Notes: a model not told the origin generated them from the letters alone. A stretch of 53,886 nucleotides of DNA from Phenylobacterium sp. CCH9-H3 (GCF_001557235.1 NZ_LSJI01000241.1:1-53886), one strand, 5' to 3'; counted from the first letter of the stretch, positions 1-9,082 are shown. Program-made: numbers and translations.

Positions 1-2
1 CC

Positions 3-227
3 CGCCGCGAGCGGCTCGCCCGCTCCCGCGACGCCCTGTTGCCGCTGGCGCGCAAGCGGGCCGACCTGGAGGTCGCCAGCTACGCCGCCGGCTCCACCGG
101 GCTTGCCGAAGTGCTGATGGCCTTCGACAGCCTGGCGGACGCCAAGCTCGACGAAATCGCCCGAGAGGCGGAGCTGGCGCGCGCCGCCGCCCGCCTCGCC
201 CTGACTTATGGAAGCCCCGCCCCATGA
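3..227 (+). CDS. C-terminal end of a CusC/TolC-type outer membrane efflux protein (5' truncated by window)
   Basis: Only the last ~74 codons are present; the reading frame is open from base 3, so the start lies outside the window. The visible part is an Arg/Ala/Leu-rich helix with the pattern of the last TolC-type coiled-coil helix (SYAAGSTGLAEVLMAF, then DEIAREAELARAAARLAL). In TolC/CusC proteins this hairpin reaches down into the periplasm and docks on the inner-membrane RND pump. The stop codon overlaps the start of the adaptor gene by four bases (ATGA), so the two are translationally coupled. The family is assigned mostly from this operon position, since the beta-barrel part is not visible. 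Confidence 0.7.
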   Translation, partial: RRERLARSRDALLPLARKRADLEVASYAAGSTGLAEVLMAFDSLADAKLDEIAREAELARAAARLALTYGSPAP

Positions 228-1693
228 CCCTTCCCCGCAACACGCGCCTCGGCCTGGCGGCCGGCGCAATCGCCCTCGCCGCCGGCGGCGCCGGCTTCGG
301 CCTGGCGCGCCTGCAGGGGCCCTTCGCCCCGCCCGCCGCCCCGGCCCAAGAGAGCCGGCAGATCCTCTACTGGTATGACCCCATGCTGCCCGGGGAGCGC
401 TATCCGGGTCCCGGCAAGTCCTCCATGGGCATGGAGTTGATCCCCAAGTATGCAGACGCGGCGGGTGGGCGAGACGGCGGCGTCCGGATCGATGCGGCCC
501 GCACCCAGAACCTGGGCGTCCGGCTCGCCACGGTGGAGCGTGGTTCTCTGCCCGGCGGCCTTACCGCCACGGGCATGATCGGCTTCAGCGAGCGGGACGT
601 GACTGTGGTCCAGGTCCGGGCCGCCGGCTTCGTGCAGCGGGTCTACGCCCGCGCCCCGGGCGACGTGGTGGGCGCAGGCGCCCCGCTCGCGGACCTGCTG
701 GTCCCCGACTGGGCCGGCGCGCAGGGCGAGTTCCTGGCGGTGCGCCGTACGGGCGACCCGGCCTTGATCGGCGCGGCGCGCCAGCGGCTGCAGCTGCTGG
801 GCATGCCCCCGGCGCTCATCGCCGCCGTCGAGCGCAGCGGGCGCACGCGCAATGTCGTCACCATCACCACGCCGGCCGGCGGGGCCATCAAGACCCTGGG
901 CGTCCGCCAGGGGATGAGCGTCGCGGCCGGCCAGACTCTGGCGGAGCTGAACGGCCTCACCCGCGTCTGGCTCGACGCGGCCGTTCCCGAGGCCCAGGCT
1001 GGCCAGCTACGACCCGGACAGCGCGTCTCCGCCACGCTGGCCGCCTATCCGGGCGAGACCTTCCAGGGCCGCGTCGCCGCGATCCTGCCGCAGGCGCAGA
1101 GCGAGACCCGCACCCTCACCGCGCGCATCGAGCTGCCGAACCCTGGCGGCCGGCTCCGACCAGGGATGTTCGCAGCCGTGCAGTTCGGCGACTCCGACGC
1201 GCCGGCTTTGCTCGTGCCCACCGAGGCCGTGATCCGCACCGGACGACGGGCGATCGTCATGGTCGCCGGCGACGGCGGCCGCTATGCACCGGCTGAAGTG
1301 CGGACGGGCCGCGAAGCGGCCGGCAAGACCGAGGTCCTGGCCGGCCTGTCGCAAGGCGAGAGGGTCGTGGCTTCGGGCCAGTTCCTGATCGATTCGGAGG
1401 CGAGCCTGGCGGGCGTGAAGCCGCGACCCGTCGCGCCGGTACAGCCAAGCGCCCAGGCCGCGCCGACGCTGCACCGTTCGACAGGGCGCGTCGAACAGGT
1501 CTCGCCCAAGGCCGTGACCCTGTCGCACGAGGCCATTCCCAGCGCTGGCTGGCCCGCCATGACCATGCAGTTCCCGCTTGCGAGCCCTGACCTGGCGGCC
1601 GGCGTGCGGGTCGGCGACCGGGTGGGGTTCGCCTTCGAACAGACGCCCAAGGGTCCGGTCGTGCGCGAACTTCAGACGACGGCCGCCCGATGA
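224..1693 (+). CDS. cusB: CusB-type RND periplasmic adaptor with fused C-terminal CusF-like domain
   Basis: 489 aa membrane-fusion protein linking an inner-membrane HME-RND pump to the outer-membrane channel. Residues 1-35 form a signal/anchor segment. Residues ~46-76 carry the heavy-metal-binding YHS-like domain typical of CusB ([13 protein letters not shown]...SSMGMEL). Barrel-sandwich and beta-barrel segments follow. Residues ~415-489 resemble CusF: a His eight residues before the Trp of GWPAMTMQF reproduces the CusF His/Trp/Met/Met copper-site spacing. This makes it longer than E. coli CusB (~400 aa). The gene overlaps its neighbours at both ends by four bases (ATGA type), so the operon is tightly coupled. 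Cu(I)/Ag(I) is the likely substrate because of the CusF motif; exact specificity is inferred. Confidence 0.93.
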   Translation: MTLPRNTRLGLAAGAIALAAGGAGFGLARLQGPFAPPAAPAQESRQILYWYDPMLPGERYPGPGKSSMGMELIPKYADAAGGRDGGVRIDAARTQNLGVRLATVERGSLPGGLTATGMIGFSERDVTVVQVRAAGFVQRVYARAPGDVVGAGAPLADLLVPDWAGAQGEFLAVRRTGDPALIGAARQRLQLLGMPPALIAAVERSGRTRNVVTITTPAGGAIKTLGVRQGMSVAAGQTLAELNGLTRVWLDAAVPEAQAGQLRPGQRVSATLAAYPGETFQGRVAAILPQAQSETRTLTARIELPNPGGRLRPGMFAAVQFGDSDAPALLVPTEAVIRTGRRAIVMVAGDGGRYAPAEVRTGREAAGKTEVLAGLSQGERVVASGQFLIDSEASLAGVKPRPVAPVQPSAQAAPTLHRSTGRVEQVSPKAVTLSHEAIPSAGWPAMTMQFPLASPDLAAGVRVGDRVGFAFEQTPKGPVVRELQTTAAR

Positions 1694-4600
1694 TCGCCGC
1701 CCTCATCCGCGCCTCGGTGCGCGCCCGCTTTTTCGTCATCCTCGCGGCCCTGGCCCTGCTGTTTGCCGGCGTCTGGGCGGTGCGCTCCACCCCGGTCGAC
1801 GCCCTACCTGACTTGTCGGACGTGCAGGTGGTGATCCGCACGACCTATCCCGGCCAGGCGCCGCAGATCGTGGAGAACCAGGTCACCTATCCGCTGACCA
1901 CCACCATGCTCTCGGTGCCGGGGGCGAAGACCGTGCGCGGCTACTCCTTCTTCGGCGACAGCTTCGTCTATGTCCTGTTCGAGGACGGGACCGACCTCTA
2001 CTGGGCCCGCTCGCGAGTACTGGAATACCTGAACCAGGTGCAGTCGCGGCTGCCGGCCCAGGCCCGCGCGGCCCTGGGGCCTGACGCCACCGGCGTGGGC
2101 TGGGTCTTCGAATATGCACTCGTCGATCCCACCGGCCGCCACGACCTCGCCCAGCTCCGCGGCCTGCAGGACTGGTTCCTGCGCTACGAGCTGAAGACCC
2201 TGCCCGGGGTGGCGGAGGTGGCCAGCATCGGCGGCATGGTCAAGCAGTACCAGGTGGTGCTGGATCCGGTGAAGCTCGCCGCCTACGGCGTCACCCACCA
2301 GGCCGCGACCGAGGCCATCCGTCGGGCCAACCAGGAGGCCGGCGGCTCGGTGCTGGAGCTCGGCGAGGCCGAGTACATGGTCCGCGCCTCCGGCTACCTG
2401 AAGACCCTGCAGGACTTCGAAGGGATTCCGCTGCGCACGGGCGAAGGCGGCGTTCCGGTGCGGCTGGGCGACGTCGCCTTCGTCCAGCTCGGACCGGAGA
2501 TGCGGCGAGGGGTGGCCGAGCTGAACGGCCAGGGCGAGGTGGCCGGCGGGGTGGTGATCCTGCGCTCCGGCAAGAACGCCCGCGAGACGATCCGCGCGGT
2601 CAAGGCCAAGCTGCAGGAGCTGAAGCGCAGCCTGCCGCCCGGCGTGGAAGTGGTAACCACCTACGACCGATCCCAGCTCATCGACCGGGCGATCTCCAAC
2701 CTCACCCAGAAGCTGGCCGAGGAGTTCGTGGTCGTGGCGATCGTCTGCGGCCTCTTCCTCTGGCACGCCCGTTCCGCGCTTGTGGCGATCCTCACCCTGC
2801 CGCTCGGCGTGCTCTTCGCCCTGCTGGTCATGCGCCTCCAGGGCGTGAACGCCAACATCATGTCGCTGGGCGGCATCGCCATCGCCATCGGCGCCATGGT
2901 CGACGCGGCCGTGGTGATGATCGAGAACGCCCACAAGCGGCTCGAGCGCTGGGCGCACGACAACCCCGGCGCAACGATGAGCAACGATACGCGCTGGCGC
3001 GTGGTCACCGAGGCCGCGGCCGAGGTCGGCCCGGCCCTGTTCCTCAGCCTGGTCATCATCACCCTGTCGTTCGTGCCCGTGTTCGCCCTGCAGGCGCAGG
3101 AAGGCCGGCTCTTCTCCCCGCTCGCCTTCACCAAGAGCTACGCCATGGCGGGCGCGGCGATCCTGTCGGTGACGCTCGTCCCGGTGCTGATGGGCTACCT
3201 GATCCGCGGCCGCATCCCGGCCGAGGACGCCAACCCGGTGAACCGCTGGCTCACCGCCGCCTACCGGCCGGCCATCGACTGGGTGCTCAGAAAGCCGCGC
3301 ACAGTGCTGCTGATCGCGCTGGCGGTCTTCGCCACCACCGCCTGGCCGCTGAGCCGCCTGGGGGGCGAGTTCATTCCCCCGATGGACGAGGGCGACCTGC
3401 TCTACATGCCCTCCGCCCTGCCCGGCCTCTCGGCCGCCAAGGCGTCCGAGCTGCTGCAGCAGACCGACCGGATGATCAAGACGGTGCCTGAGGTGAAGAC
3501 CGTGTTCGGCAAGGCCGGCCGGGCGGAGAGCGCCACGGACCCCGCGCCGCTGGAGATGTTCGAGACCACCATCCAGTTCAAGCCGCGCGACCAGTGGCGC
3601 CCGGGCATGACGCCCGAGAAGCTCGTCGAAGACCTGGACCGGGTGGTGAAGGTCCCCGGCCTCGCCAATGTCTGGGTCCCGCCGATCCGCAACCGCATCG
3701 ACATGCTGGCGACGGGCATCAAGAGCCCCATCGGGGTCAAGGTGTCCGGAACCGATCTGGCCCAGCTCGACCGGGTGGCCGGTCAGGTCGAGGCCGTCGC
3801 CAAGAAGACCCCAGGGGTCAGCTCTGCGCTGGCCGAGCGCCTGACCGGCGGTCGCTACGTGGACGTGGAGATCGACCGCCCTTCGGCGGCCCGCTACGGC
3901 CTCAACATCGCCGACGTCCAGGAGATCGTCGCCGGCGCCGTCGGCGGCGAGACGATCGGCGAGACGGTGGAAGGCGTCGCGCGCTACCCGATCAGCGTGC
4001 GCTATCCGCGCGAGCTGCGCGACAGCCTGGAGCGCCTGCGCGCCCTGCCGATCCTCACGCCGGCGGGCCAGCAGATCACCCTGGGCACAGTGGCCACTAT
4101 CGGCATCGCCGACGGTCCCCCCATGCTGAAGACCGAGAACGCCCGCCCCTCGACCTGGGTCTATGTGGACGTGCGCGGCCGCGACCTGAACTCCGTAGTG
4201 AACGACCTGCGCCAGGCCGTCGCCAAGGAAGTCAAGGCGCCGCCGGGCGTCTCCATCGCCTACTCCGGCCAGTTCGAATACCTGGAGCGGGCGGCCCAGC
4301 GGCTGAAGCTGGTGGTCCCGGCCACGCTCGCCATCATCTTCATCCTGCTCTACGTCACCTTCGGGCGCTTCGACGAAGCGGCGCTGATCATGCTTACCCT
4401 GCCCTTCGCCCTCACCGGCGGGGTCTGGATCCTCTATCTCCTCGGCTATGAGCAGTCGGTCGCGACCGGCGTCGGCTTCATCGCGCTCGCCGGCGTCGCC
4501 GCAGAGTTCGGGGTGGTGATGCTGATCTACCTGAAGCACGCTCTGGCCGAGCGCGGGCCCAGCCCCGACGCGGCGCAGGTGACGGCGGCGATCCGCGAGG

Positions 4601-4848
4601 GCGCCCTGCTGCGGGTGCGGCCCAAGGCCATGACCGTGGCCGTGATCCTGGCCGGCCTTGCGCCGGTGCTGATCGGCCATGGGGCGGGCTCCGAGGTCAT
4701 GAGCCGCATCGCGGCGCCGATGATCGGCGGCATGCTCACCGCGCCCCTGCTCTCCATGCTGGTCATCCCGGCGGGCTATCTGCTGCTGCGCCGTCGCTGG
4801 CCCGCTTCCCAACCCCCCGCCGCTTCAGCCGAAGGAGAAGGACCATGA
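1690..4848 (+). CDS. cusA: CusA-type heavy-metal efflux RND pump
   Basis: 1052 aa inner-membrane proton-driven RND transporter of the HME class. N-terminal TM1 (residues ~13-32) precedes the conserved porter-domain opening ([16 protein letters not shown]). The transmembrane motif [16 protein letters not shown] places an Asp at residue 405, the position of the proton-relay Asp of E. coli CusA. A second porter repeat starts around residue 560 ([17 protein letters not shown]), and a second TM bundle fills ~870-1035. Length is normal for the family. It starts inside the end of cusB (ATGA overlap), and cusF starts inside its own end. It expels Cu(I)/Ag(I) from periplasm or cytosol across the outer membrane together with the adaptor and channel. 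Confidence 0.96.
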   Translation: MIAALIRASVRARFFVILAALALLFAGVWAVRSTPVDALPDLSDVQVVIRTTYPGQAPQIVENQVTYPLTTTMLSVPGAKTVRGYSFFGDSFVYVLFEDGTDLYWARSRVLEYLNQVQSRLPAQARAALGPDATGVGWVFEYALVDPTGRHDLAQLRGLQDWFLRYELKTLPGVAEVASIGGMVKQYQVVLDPVKLAAYGVTHQAATEAIRRANQEAGGSVLELGEAEYMVRASGYLKTLQDFEGIPLRTGEGGVPVRLGDVAFVQLGPEMRRGVAELNGQGEVAGGVVILRSGKNARETIRAVKAKLQELKRSLPPGVEVVTTYDRSQLIDRAISNLTQKLAEEFVVVAIVCGLFLWHARSALVAILTLPLGVLFALLVMRLQGVNANIMSLGGIAIAIGAMVDAAVVMIENAHKRLERWAHDNPGATMSNDTRWRVVTEAAAEVGPALFLSLVIITLSFVPVFALQAQEGRLFSPLAFTKSYAMAGAAILSVTLVPVLMGYLIRGRIPAEDANPVNRWLTAAYRPAIDWVLRKPRTVLLIALAVFATTAWPLSRLGGEFIPPMDEGDLLYMPSALPGLSAAKASELLQQTDRMIKTVPEVKTVFGKAGRAESATDPAPLEMFETTIQFKPRDQWRPGMTPEKLVEDLDRVVKVPGLANVWVPPIRNRIDMLATGIKSPIGVKVSGTDLAQLDRVAGQVEAVAKKTPGVSSALAERLTGGRYVDVEIDRPSAARYGLNIADVQEIVAGAVGGETIGETVEGVARYPISVRYPRELRDSLERLRALPILTPAGQQITLGTVATIGIADGPPMLKTENARPSTWVYVDVRGRDLNSVVNDLRQAVAKEVKAPPGVSIAYSGQFEYLERAAQRLKLVVPATLAIIFILLYVTFGRFDEAALIMLTLPFALTGGVWILYLLGYEQSVATGVGFIALAGVAAEFGVVMLIYLKHALAERGPSPDAAQVTAAIREGALLRVRPKAMTVAVILAGLAPVLIGHGAGSEVMSRIAAPMIGGMLTAPLLSMLVIPAGYLLLRRRWPASQPPAASAEGEGP

Positions 4849-5255
4849 AGCGCCTCGTCCTGACCACCGCCGCCCTCCTGCTCGCCGCCGGTCTTACCGG
4901 TTGCGGCCGCGGGGAGTCGGCGAAGACCGTCGCCGCCTCCCCGGCGCCGGACGCGGGCCCCGCGCCCGCTGACGGCGGCCCGCCGGCAGGCCCGAGCTCG
5001 GCGATGGCCGGCATGGACATGGCGGCCGGGGCGATGATGGCGAAGGGGTCGGGTACGATCACCGCCGTCGACGCGGCCCAGGGCACGGTTACGATCGACC
5101 ATGGTCCCATTGCGGAAGCCGGCTGGCCCGCCATGACCATGGCCTTCAAGGCCCCACCCGAGGTGGTCGGGCAGGTCAAGCCCGGCGATCGGATCGATTT
5201 CGACCTGAAACTGCAGGGCGCCGTCGGCGAGGTCACGGCAGTGCGCAAGCGCTAG
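4845..5255 (+). CDS. cusF: CusF-like periplasmic copper-binding lipoprotein
   Basis: 136 aa. The N-terminus ends in a lipobox (LTGC, Cys20), so it is probably a lipoprotein. A Met/Ala/Pro-rich linker ([12 protein letters not shown]) leads to a CusF OB-fold domain from ~residue 63. His86, Trp94, Met97 and Met99 (GWPAMTMAF) have the exact 8/3/2 spacing of the Cu(I)/Ag(I) site of E. coli CusF, where Trp caps the metal by a cation-pi contact. It is the last gene of the cusCBAF operon, overlapping cusA by four bases, and is followed by a strong hairpin. It would hand copper to the pump; the fused domain of CusB duplicates this function. Confidence 0.93.
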   Translation: MKRLVLTTAALLLAAGLTGCGRGESAKTVAASPAPDAGPAPADGGPPAGPSSAMAGMDMAAGAMMAKGSGTITAVDAAQGTVTIDHGPIAEAGWPAMTMAFKAPPEVVGQVKPGDRIDFDLKLQGAVGEVTAVRKR

Positions 5256-5298
5256 CGGAACCGCGGACGGCTCGCGCCTGCGGCCTGGGCGGGTCCCG

Positions 5299-5322
5299 CG
5301 GGGGCGGGCGGCGTCGCCCCCG
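5299..5322 (+). terminator. Hairpin after cusF
   Basis: CGGGGGCG (5299-5306) and CGCCCCCG (5315-5322) form a perfect 8-bp GC stem with an 8-base loop, 44 bases after the cusF stop. There is no U-tract, so intrinsic termination is uncertain; GC-rich alphaproteobacteria often have such hairpins. Confidence 0.45.
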
Positions 5323-5424
5323 GCGGCCCGTCGTGGCCATCCGAGCGCCCCCGCCGCCCGAAGGATTCGAGGGCCGCCGGGCGAGCTCGACAGGGCGGCT
5401 GAGGCCGCCATCCATAGGGGCCCG

Positions 5425-5452
5425 CGAGGGCCCGCCTGCGCCGGCGCGTATA
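5425..5452 (+). promoter_or_regulatory. Predicted CnrH-like ECF promoter (CGAGGG-N16-CGTATA)
   Basis: CGAGGG at 5425-5430 and CGTATA at 5447-5452 match the bipartite motif found in front of both CnrY-like genes, the cytochrome c gene and copA. The ATG of the next gene is only six bases beyond the -10 element, so transcription would begin at or next to the start codon, giving a leaderless mRNA. Confidence 0.6.
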
Positions 5453-5458
5453 CTCAGC

Positions 5459-6685
5459 ATGAGAGCCAGCGGTCTGTCCCGGCGGCGCGTGGCGGGTTGC
5501 CTGTGTTTGGCCGTCGCCACGCTGATCGCGACCCGGGGCCGGACCCGGCCTATCGCGTCAAGCTGCTCACACTGGCCCGTCGGTGTGCGGTTCGAGGCTG
5601 GAAGGCCCTCGTCCGGGTGGCTGCGCCTCGGGTCGCCATCGGACGAGCACGTCCGCGTCACAGCTTTCGTGCGAGGAGCGGCCCTGCCCGCGATCTTCGA
5701 TTCCGGGGCCACAGTCACAGTGATCGACCGCGCCTGGGCGCGATCCCTGGGCCTCTCTCTAAGAGACGGCTTCCACGCCCGAGGCCTGACGGGGCCGATG
5801 AGCGGACACTTCGCCGATGGCGTTTCGGTGCGCCTCGCCGCCGCGACGTTTGAACCGGTTACGGTCGGCGTCCTGGACCTCGACGCGCTCAAACTCTCAG
5901 CGCGACGGGACATTGCCCTGATCCTGGGTCAGGATCTTCTGGCCTCGGTGGTGGTCGAGATCGACGCCGCCAGCGGACGCGCAAACCTGCATGCCGCGCG
6001 CGCCAAGGACGCGCGCTGGCCTGGCAGGCTCGTGACCCTGCGTCGAGCCGAGTGCAGGCGTCACGTCTTGCCGCTCTCGATCGAGGGCCGGGATCCGATC
6101 GACGCGGTGCTGGATCTCGGCAGCTCCGTGCCCCTGTACCTGGCCCCGGAATACGCAAGAGCCCACCGCCTGCTGGCCGACCGGAAGACCTCCACGGCCT
6201 TGACCGCGGGCGGCGAAGGCCTCGAAGGGGGCGCCATCGCCACGCTGTCAGCCCTGCAGGTCGGCGGTGTGACGATACCGCAGGTGCCGGTCGTTGTGCC
6301 GGAGGCTTGGAACGAGCCCAGCCCTGCCCTGGTGGGTTGGCCCGTGCTCGGAAAGTTCCGGCTGTTCCTGGACCTCGCGCAGGATCGCCTCTGGCTGCAG
6401 CCTGAGCCCGGCGCGTTGCGAGTCCCGCTTCCCAAGGACCGATCGGGCCTCGGCATGGCGTGGATGGACGGTCGCCTCGTCATCGTCCATGTGGCGCGTG
6501 GCAGCCCGGCCGAGGCGATCGGACTGCGCGTCGGTGAGATCATCGCCGGCATCGACGGAACGCCCGTGGCGTTCGAGGATCCCCGGTTACGATCCCGCCT
6601 GGGCGCGCGAACCGCCGGCACGGCCTATCGGCTCGCAATGGCCGACGGCGGCGAGCGGCGGCTGGTTCTGGAGGACTACTATTGA
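5459..6685 (+). CDS. Exported retropepsin-like aspartyl protease/PDZ protein
   Basis: 408 aa from the ATG chosen here. The frame is open further upstream (GTG at 5333), but the N-terminus from 5459 has a basic SRRR patch and hydrophobic stretch like a signal peptide. Two aspartyl-protease-like lobes are visible: FDSGATVTVIDRAW (Asp81) and a second lobe with LDLGSSVPLYL (Asp219). A C-terminal PDZ-like domain follows (~residues 320-405, containing GSPAEAIGLRVGEIIAGIDG). The first lobe has the D-S/T-G-A catalytic triad form; the second has D-L-G-S, so only one lobe may be catalytic. It would act in the periplasm. Placement behind a predicted metal-responsive ECF promoter hints at an envelope-stress or metal role, which is inference. 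An alternative GTG start lies at 5489. Confidence 0.75.
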   Translation: MRASGLSRRRVAGCLCLAVATLIATRGRTRPIASSCSHWPVGVRFEAGRPSSGWLRLGSPSDEHVRVTAFVRGAALPAIFDSGATVTVIDRAWARSLGLSLRDGFHARGLTGPMSGHFADGVSVRLAAATFEPVTVGVLDLDALKLSARRDIALILGQDLLASVVVEIDAASGRANLHAARAKDARWPGRLVTLRRAECRRHVLPLSIEGRDPIDAVLDLGSSVPLYLAPEYARAHRLLADRKTSTALTAGGEGLEGGAIATLSALQVGGVTIPQVPVVVPEAWNEPSPALVGWPVLGKFRLFLDLAQDRLWLQPEPGALRVPLPKDRSGLGMAWMDGRLVIVHVARGSPAEAIGLRVGEIIAGIDGTPVAFEDPRLRSRLGARTAGTAYRLAMADGGERRLVLEDYY

Positions 6686-7022
6686 GCCAGGGGGTCGGGT
6701 TTTGAAGATTCCGTAGAAGAGCCTCCGCCACGACCTCGGCGATCCGGTTCAGGCGGCGGCTGCCGCGTGGTGGCGACAGAGATGGGTCGTCGCCTCGACG
6801 ACAAGGCCTAAGATGCGCCCGCGTGAAGAAACTGGGCGCTTTGAGCTACGGCGCGCGAAACCTAGGTCATCGCGCCGCGCGATCCACCGAACGGATCAGG
6901 CCCACCCGCTCGTGGTGGCGGGTCATCCTGGCGGTCATGCCGCAGGCGCGTTCCGCCGAACCGGCGCTCGTGCCGGGCCCGCCTCGAACGGCCAAGTCAC
7001 GGCCGCACGCGCGACGCCCTCA
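6686..7022. other. Intergenic region without a recognisable gene
   Basis: About 340 bases between the protease-like gene and the promoter of the orphan CnrY-like gene. Short open frames exist in several frames, but none has a convincing ribosome binding site, signal or known family pattern. I see no tRNA fold or terminator with a U-tract. Confidence 0.5.
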
Positions 7023-7051
7023 TGAGGGATGGGGTGGGAATCTCCCGTATA
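7023..7051 (+). promoter_or_regulatory. Predicted CnrH-like ECF promoter (TGAGGG-N17-CGTATA)
   Basis: TGAGGG (7023-7028), 17-bp spacer and CGTATA (7046-7051), identical in both elements and in spacing to the promoter in front of the complete CnrYXH-like operon. Transcription would start near 7058, about 19 bases before the ATG at 7077. Confidence 0.7.
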
Positions 7052-7076
7052 GAGAAGGGGCGAAGGACAGATCCCA

Positions 7077-7364
7077 ATGCGAATCGACCTGGACGACCTG
7101 ATGGCGCGCCTGCCGGTGGAGGCGCACGCCCTGGACGGGCTGGAGAATGCGGTGCTGCAGGGCATCGCCCGACGGCGGGAGGAGCTGCGGTGCGCCAAGG
7201 CGCTGGCGCCGGTTCGCGCCACCTCCGTCGGGCTGGCGCTCGCCATCGGCGTAGGCGCCGGCGGGCTGACCGCGGCCGCCGCGCTTGCCGAGCCGCAGCC
7301 GCTCAACTGCTTCTCCGCGGCGGCCCAGCTCGCCCCCTCCACCCTGTTGGCAGGGGCCGGGTAG
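7077..7364 (+). CDS. Orphan CnrY-like small membrane protein (putative anti-sigma)
   Basis: 95 aa. It aligns along its whole length with the 96-aa protein encoded at 16606-16896: shared LDD near the N-terminus, LDGLE, VL-x-G-(I/V)-A, a PVRA-led transmembrane helix (~residues 45-70) and the C-terminal FS...A-x-LAPSTLL-x-G-x-G tail. In CnrYXH systems such a one-helix protein binds the ECF sigma factor on the cytoplasmic side and the CnrX sensor on the periplasmic side. Here no CnrX or sigma gene follows; the next gene is convergent. RBS GAAGGACAG precedes the ATG. It probably modulates the single sigma factor at 15597-16172 in trans, which is inference. Confidence 0.72.
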   Translation: MRIDLDDLMARLPVEAHALDGLENAVLQGIARRREELRCAKALAPVRATSVGLALAIGVGAGGLTAAAALAEPQPLNCFSAAAQLAPSTLLAGAG

Positions 7365-7417
7365 TCTGGGGCGAGTGCAGCAGGCCACGCTGCGTCAGCG
7401 CGTGCTTTGCGCGCCAC

Positions 7418-7442
7418 CGCGCAGGGGCAGCATCCCTGCGCG
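7418..7442. terminator. Hairpin between convergent genes
   Basis: CGCGCAGGG (7418-7426) and CCCTGCGCG (7434-7442) pair perfectly over 9 bp around a 7-base loop. It lies between the orphan CnrY-like gene and the convergent cytochrome c gene. No U-tract. Confidence 0.4.
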
Positions 7443-7626
7443 CCTCCGACGCCTCGCGCCGTAACAGCCATACGGTCATTGTCGAGCGCGTGGCCGTGAC
7501 GCTTGCGGTGGTGGTCACCAGCCTCATGCCACTTCGGATCGGCCTCTCCCGGGACCGGCAGGGACTTCTGGCGAAGCAGCTGAGGACGCGCTCGACCTTG
7601 GTCGACGGCGCGTCAGCGAGGCCGCG

Positions 7627-8262
7627 TCAATGGGCGTGTCTCTCGTCGTGCCCGGCCTCGGCGGGCGGTGCTTCGTGGTGGGACATTCCGGGCATGCTCT
7701 GCATCATCTCATCGTGGCCGGCGGGCGCGCTCTGCACCATCGCCTGATACTGCGCCGGGGACAGGGAGGGGAGTTTGCGGACGAAGGCCACCATGTCCCA
7801 GATCAAGGCGTCGCCATGGGTGCGCCCCCACGCTGGCATGGCGGTCATTTTGACGCCGTGCTTGATCGTCCAGAACTGCGCACGGGGATCGCGTAGGTGA
7901 ACCCGGCTCAGCTGCGGCGCAGGCGGGTAGAGGCCCTGGCTGATCTCCGTCGGCGCCATCCCCGGCGCCAGATGGCAGCCGGCGCACATCTCGGCGTACA
8001 GCCCGGCCCCCCTGGCCAGCCGGGTGGGACTGCCAATGTCGGCCGGAAGCTGGACGCCCCTCGCCCGAACCTCGACGGATCGCTCGCGTAGGTTCTCGAT
8101 CGCCCAGTAGACTGGCCGTGTGTGCGGGGCGTCGGCTGCGATGTTGTAGACGCCGAGGTAGATGAAGGCCGCCGCCCCGACGGCGAGGACCGCCGCGGCG
8201 ATCCCCACGAACGCCAGGCTGGGCAGGTGGCGCCGAAGGAGAGAGGTTCCAGATTCCGCCAT
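7627..8262 (-). CDS. Membrane-anchored c-type cytochrome with His/Met-rich tail
   Basis: 211 aa. The start (ATG, plus bases 8260-8262) is chosen for its RBS (AGGAG-type) and because the anchor helix begins right after it (residues ~14-36). One class I heme site is visible: CAGCH at Cys93-His97, with a probable axial Met at 142 (TAMPAWG). The C-terminal 30 residues are rich in His and Met (SMPGMSHHE, HDERHAH), unusual for a plain electron carrier and suggestive of copper binding. The DNA upstream carries the predicted CnrH-like ECF promoter. Relatives are often called cytochrome c family proteins of copper clusters; the redox partner is unknown. It might feed electrons to or from the multicopper oxidases, but that is inference. 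Confidence 0.85.
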   Translation of the reverse strand: MAESGTSLLRRHLPSLAFVGIAAAVLAVGAAAFIYLGVYNIAADAPHTRPVYWAIENLRERSVEVRARGVQLPADIGSPTRLARGAGLYAEMCAGCHLAPGMAPTEISQGLYPPAPQLSRVHLRDPRAQFWTIKHGVKMTAMPAWGRTHGDALIWDMVAFVRKLPSLSPAQYQAMVQSAPAGHDEMMQSMPGMSHHEAPPAEAGHDERHAH

Positions 8263-8328
8263 CGCTCCGCTCCTGTCTTGCGGGCGAAACGGTGGGTCCC
8301 GCCGGTCGATATCAGAGTTCCTCAAGGG

Positions 8329-8357
8329 AATACGCGCGGCGAGCCCGCCTACCCTCA
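8329..8357 (-). promoter_or_regulatory. Predicted CnrH-like ECF promoter of the cytochrome c gene (TGAGGG-N17-CGTATT)
   Basis: On the minus strand, TGAGGG (plus 8352-8357), 17-bp spacer, CGTATT (plus 8329-8334). The 14-base stretch GCGCGTATTCCCTT around the -10 element is repeated exactly in front of copA (15554-15567). The 313-base gap to the divergent gene at 8576 otherwise shows nothing recognisable. Confidence 0.68.
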
Positions 8358-8575
8358 CCGCGTCGCTGCGGACGAAGCGGCCGGGTTTCCACGATGCGCG
8401 CTCCAGCGTCTCCGCGAGGGTCCCCGCCAACGATGCATCGGCGCTTGCATGAACGACAGGAGACCGCCGAAAGTCCTCCCGTCCGCCGAGATCATCGGAT
8501 ACCCGCCGGCCTGCAGGGGACGCCGGCCAGTCCTGGAATCTCGCCCTGCCGCCGTCGAACCCTCCACGAGACGCC

Positions 8576-9082
8576 ATGAAGCCTGAGCTCGCCCGCCGCC
8601 GCCTGATCCTCGCCGCTGTGCTCCTGCTGGCGGCCGGCGCCGCGGCGGCCCATCCGCAGTCCCATGCATCGTCGCCGGCTGCCGGCGCGGCCCCGGCTCC
8701 GGCCGAAGCCGCCAAGGTCGTGGACGCGTTCCACGCCGCGCTCGCGCGCGGCGACACCGCGGCCGCCTCCCGCGAGTTGGCCGAGGCGGTGATCATCTAC
8801 GAGGCGGGCGGTGTGGAGCGGTCCCGGGCCGAGTACGCAGGTTCGCATCTGCCGGGCGATGCCGAGTTCGCCAAGGAGGTGGGGCGGGAACTCGTCCGCC
8901 GGACCGGTGGGGCCTCTGGCGATCTGGCGTGGGTGGCTAGTGAAGGCCGCACCCGGGGGCGATTCAAGGGGCGGGACATCGACCGGATCACCACCGAGAC
9001 CATGATCCTGCGCCGCACCGGGGGCGCCTGGCGGATCGTGCACGTCCACTGGTCATCCCGCGGCGCGACGGCAGCGCACTGA
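8576..9082 (+). CDS. Exported NTF2-like (SnoaL/DUF4440-type) protein
   Basis: 168 aa with a signal peptide (AAVLLLAAGAAAAH) and a short Ala/Pro/His-rich linker. The remainder fits the cone-shaped NTF2-like fold: an N-terminal helix pattern (VVDAFHAALARGDTAAASREL) and C-terminal strands (TTETMILRRTGGAWRIVHVHWSS). Proteins of this kind recur next to copper-resistance genes in alphaproteobacteria, but no reaction is known to me. It is divergent from the cytochrome c gene and convergent with the TonB-receptor gene. The RBS is weak, so the start is moderately certain. Confidence 0.75.
   Translation: MKPELARRRLILAAVLLLAAGAAAAHPQSHASSPAAGAAPAPAEAAKVVDAFHAALARGDTAAASRELAEAVIIYEAGGVERSRAEYAGSHLPGDAEFAKEVGRELVRRTGGASGDLAWVASEGRTRGRFKGRDIDRITTETMILRRTGGAWRIVHVHWSSRGATAAH

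Noticed and set aside
1804..4812. A 1002-codon open frame on the minus strand opposite cusA
   Set aside because: Its product is Gly/Arg/His/Asp-rich with no family pattern; such mirror frames are expected opposite high-GC genes, and cusA is unmistakable.
5333..5458. Longer N-terminus (GTG at 5333) for the protease-like protein
   Set aside because: The extra 42 residues are Arg/Pro-rich, come before the signal-like segment and overlap the promoter motif.
6823..7101. 92-codon plus-strand frame upstream of the orphan CnrY gene
   Set aside because: It runs through the predicted promoter and into the CnrY gene in another frame; no RBS or recognisable domain.
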